This document shows positions 62,858 through 64,000 of a stretch of 64,000 bases of DNA, piece after piece. The position numbers and the translations under genes are program-made. Source of the stretch: Saccharothrix ecbatanensis (GTDB lineage: Bacteria; Actinomycetota; Actinomycetes; Mycobacteriales; Pseudonocardiaceae); NCBI RefSeq assembly GCF_014205015.1, contig NZ_JACHMO010000001.1, positions 9,176,001 to 9,240,000 on the forward strand, read 5' to 3'. Below the pieces are notes generated by a model. It made no database searches. It was not told where the DNA came from and saw only the letters and a program-made list of their open reading frames with translations. Every line of letters begins with the position of its first letter. Within the stretch, counting starts at the first letter, position 1.

Positions 62858-63529
62858 TCAGCCCCCGCTCAACCGGTACCCGACCCCGCGCACCGTCTCC
62901 AACAAAGAAGGACGCCCGAGCTTCGTCCGCAGCGTCGCCACGTGCACGTCCAGGGTCCGGTTGGCTCCCGCCCAGGTGCGTCCCCACACCTCCGCCAGGA
63001 TGCGCTCCCGGGTGCACACCGCGCCACCCGCCGCCATGACCAGCGCCAACACCTGGAACTCCTTGCGCGACAACGCCACAGGTTCACCCGCGACGGTGAC
63101 CTCGTGCCGGCCGAGGTCCACCCGCACGTCGGACACCTCGAACACCTCGGTGCCGGTGCCGCCGAGCCCGACCGGGTCGCCGCGCCGCCGCCGCACCGCG
63201 TGCACCCGGGCCACCAGCTCCCCCACGTCATAGGGCTTGACCAGGTAGTCGTCCGCGCCGGCGTGCAGGCCGAGGATCCGGTCGTCGATCTCGCCGCGGG
63301 CCGACACGACGATGATCGCGACGTCACTCGCCGCACGGATGTGGCGGCAGAGCGTGACACCGTCCACATCTGGCAGCCCGAGATCGAGCAACACCACGTC
63401 GATCCCGGCCAACCGATCGAGCGTCCCCCGTCCGGTGGCCTGACGGTCTACCGTGAACCCGCGCCGCGTCAACGCCGGTACCAGCGCTTCTGCGACGCGG
63501 TCGTCGTCCTCGACCAACAGCACCCGCAC
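62858..63529 (-). CDS. OmpR family response regulator
   Basis: A 223-residue regulator. Receiver: acidic pocket VLLVEDDDRVAEAL, phospho-Asp in VVLLDLGLPDVDG, Lys in DDYLVKPYDVGELV. C-terminal winged helix: LSRKEFQVLALVMA and RTLDVHVATLRTKLG, GYRL at the end. Starts at GTG 63529. Partner of the kinase that follows. It lies divergent from the ABC ATPase gene at the window edge, which it may control. Confidence 0.93.
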   Translation of the reverse strand: MRVLLVEDDDRVAEALVPALTRRGFTVDRQATGRGTLDRLAGIDVVLLDLGLPDVDGVTLCRHIRAASDVAIIVVSARGEIDDRILGLHAGADDYLVKPYDVGELVARVHAVRRRRGDPVGLGGTGTEVFEVSDVRVDLGRHEVTVAGEPVALSRKEFQVLALVMAAGGAVCTRERILAEVWGRTWAGANRTLDVHVATLRTKLGRPSLLETVRGVGYRLSGG

Positions 63530-63664
63530 CGTGGAGCCTCCCCGATAAGTGTCGCCACCCTGTGACAGAGTTGAGACCCTAAGTCTTGCTCAACCGCCTG
63601 GACTGGTGTGGTGATACGCACCTAGGTTTCCGCCATCGCTCAGGAACCCCTACCTGGAGGACTG

Positions 63665-64000
63665 ATGACCGCCGCCACTCCTGCTCCGCCGATGATCCGG
63701 ATGGCGGGCGTGGACAAGTTCTTCGGACCTCTGCACGTCCTCAAGGACGTGACGTTGGAGGTGCCGAAGGGGCAGGTCGTCGTGGTGCTCGGGCCGTCCG
63801 GCTCGGGCAAGTCCACCCTGTGCCGCACGATCAACCGGTTGGAGCCGATCAACGCCGGCGCCATCGAGGTCGACGGACAGTTGCTGCCCGCGGAGGGCAA
63901 GGAGCTGGCCCGGCTGCGCGCGGACGTGGGCATGGTCTTCCAGTCGTTCAACCTGTTCGCCCACAAGAGCATCGTGGACAACGTGATGCTCGCGCCGGTG
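63665..64000 (+). CDS. gluA: Polar amino-acid (glutamate-type) ABC transporter ATPase, 5' part
   Basis: The first 112 residues of an ATPase continuing past the window. Walker A is VVVLGPSGSGKSTLCRTINR, and the Q-loop VGMVFQSFNLFAHKSIVDNV is typical of GlnQ/GluA. In Streptomyces and Corynebacterium the gluABCD glutamate importer lies in this recA/miaB neighbourhood, so gluA is likely. ATG 63665 has a good SD (GGAGG) 5 nt upstream. Confidence 0.85.
   Translation, partial: MTAATPAPPMIRMAGVDKFFGPLHVLKDVTLEVPKGQVVVVLGPSGSGKSTLCRTINRLEPINAGAIEVDGQLLPAEGKELARLRADVGMVFQSFNLFAHKSIVDNVMLAPV

Overview
The window is high-GC actinobacterial chromosome, most likely from Pseudonocardiales (Saccharothrix, Lentzea or Actinosynnema type). 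Evidence: strong GC bias at third codon positions, many GTG starts and GTGA stop/start overlaps, a mycothiol-dependent enzyme family, a mycobacterial-type Sdh1 succinate dehydrogenase, and two blocks of gene order known from Mycobacterium tuberculosis. I saw no tRNA, rRNA, insertion sequence, prophage or CRISPR array.

Layout. 0-5 kb: end of an ABC-2 permease, a crtE-crtI type isoprenoid pair, metF, and an lppM-like lipoprotein with an AhpD-like protein (the idsA2/MTHFR/lppM neighbourhood of M. tuberculosis). 5-14.9 kb: a DUF885 peptidase-like protein, a secreted CHAP protein next to a SUKH protein, an acetyltransferase, a YbaK deacylase, a LexA-box-controlled HEPN/DinB-fold pair, a dienelactone hydrolase, a PhoD phosphatase, a VOC protein and a membrane protein. 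14.9-19.4 kb: an ECF42-type sigma factor with its DGPF partner, a GntR regulator with ACC deaminase, and a MarR regulator with a carboxymuconolactone-decarboxylase-like protein. 19.4-30.7 kb: Lhr helicase, an unusual membrane-anchored Hsp70-like ATPase, an MFS transporter, a tiny membrane protein, and LysR/cupin/XRE/SDR genes. 30.7-40.9 kb: DUF3046-recA-recX, a YqeB-like protein, the Entner-Doudoroff genes edd-eda, the Sdh1 operon and a ferritin-like protein. 41-47 kb: a Phd/VapC-type toxin-antitoxin pair, an ADP-ribosylglycohydrolase, a methyltransferase, and nrdR-nrdJ. 47-64 kb: a symmetric 22-nt repeat array, a chiZ-like LysM gene divergent from lexA, a beta-propeller protein, hflX, an ArsR/MFS pair, an SMP-30 protein, dapF, miaA, an extradiol-dioxygenase-like protein, a DUF349 protein, a 134-nt nested inverted-repeat element, miaB, a TAXI lipoprotein, a two-component system, and the start of a glutamate-type ABC ATPase.

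How the parts work together. The window carries the core of the SOS network: LexA, RecA, RecX and a ChiZ/YneA-like division factor, with LexA-type boxes TCGAAC-N4-GTTCGA at lexA/chiZ (three boxes), at recA, and, unexpectedly, on the promoter of a HEPN gene. NrdR/NrdJ provide deoxynucleotides, and miaB/miaA/dapF/hflX are housekeeping.

The most notable unexplained signals are the LexA-box HEPN operon with a 15-bp leader hairpin, the 5+5 mirror array of 22-nt units, the nested inverted repeat at 58.3-58.45 kb, a recurring habit of gene 3' ends being echoed just after the stop codon, and many probable leaderless starts (TANNNT 5-8 nt before the start codon). Start sites were chosen by eye; no search or computation was run.
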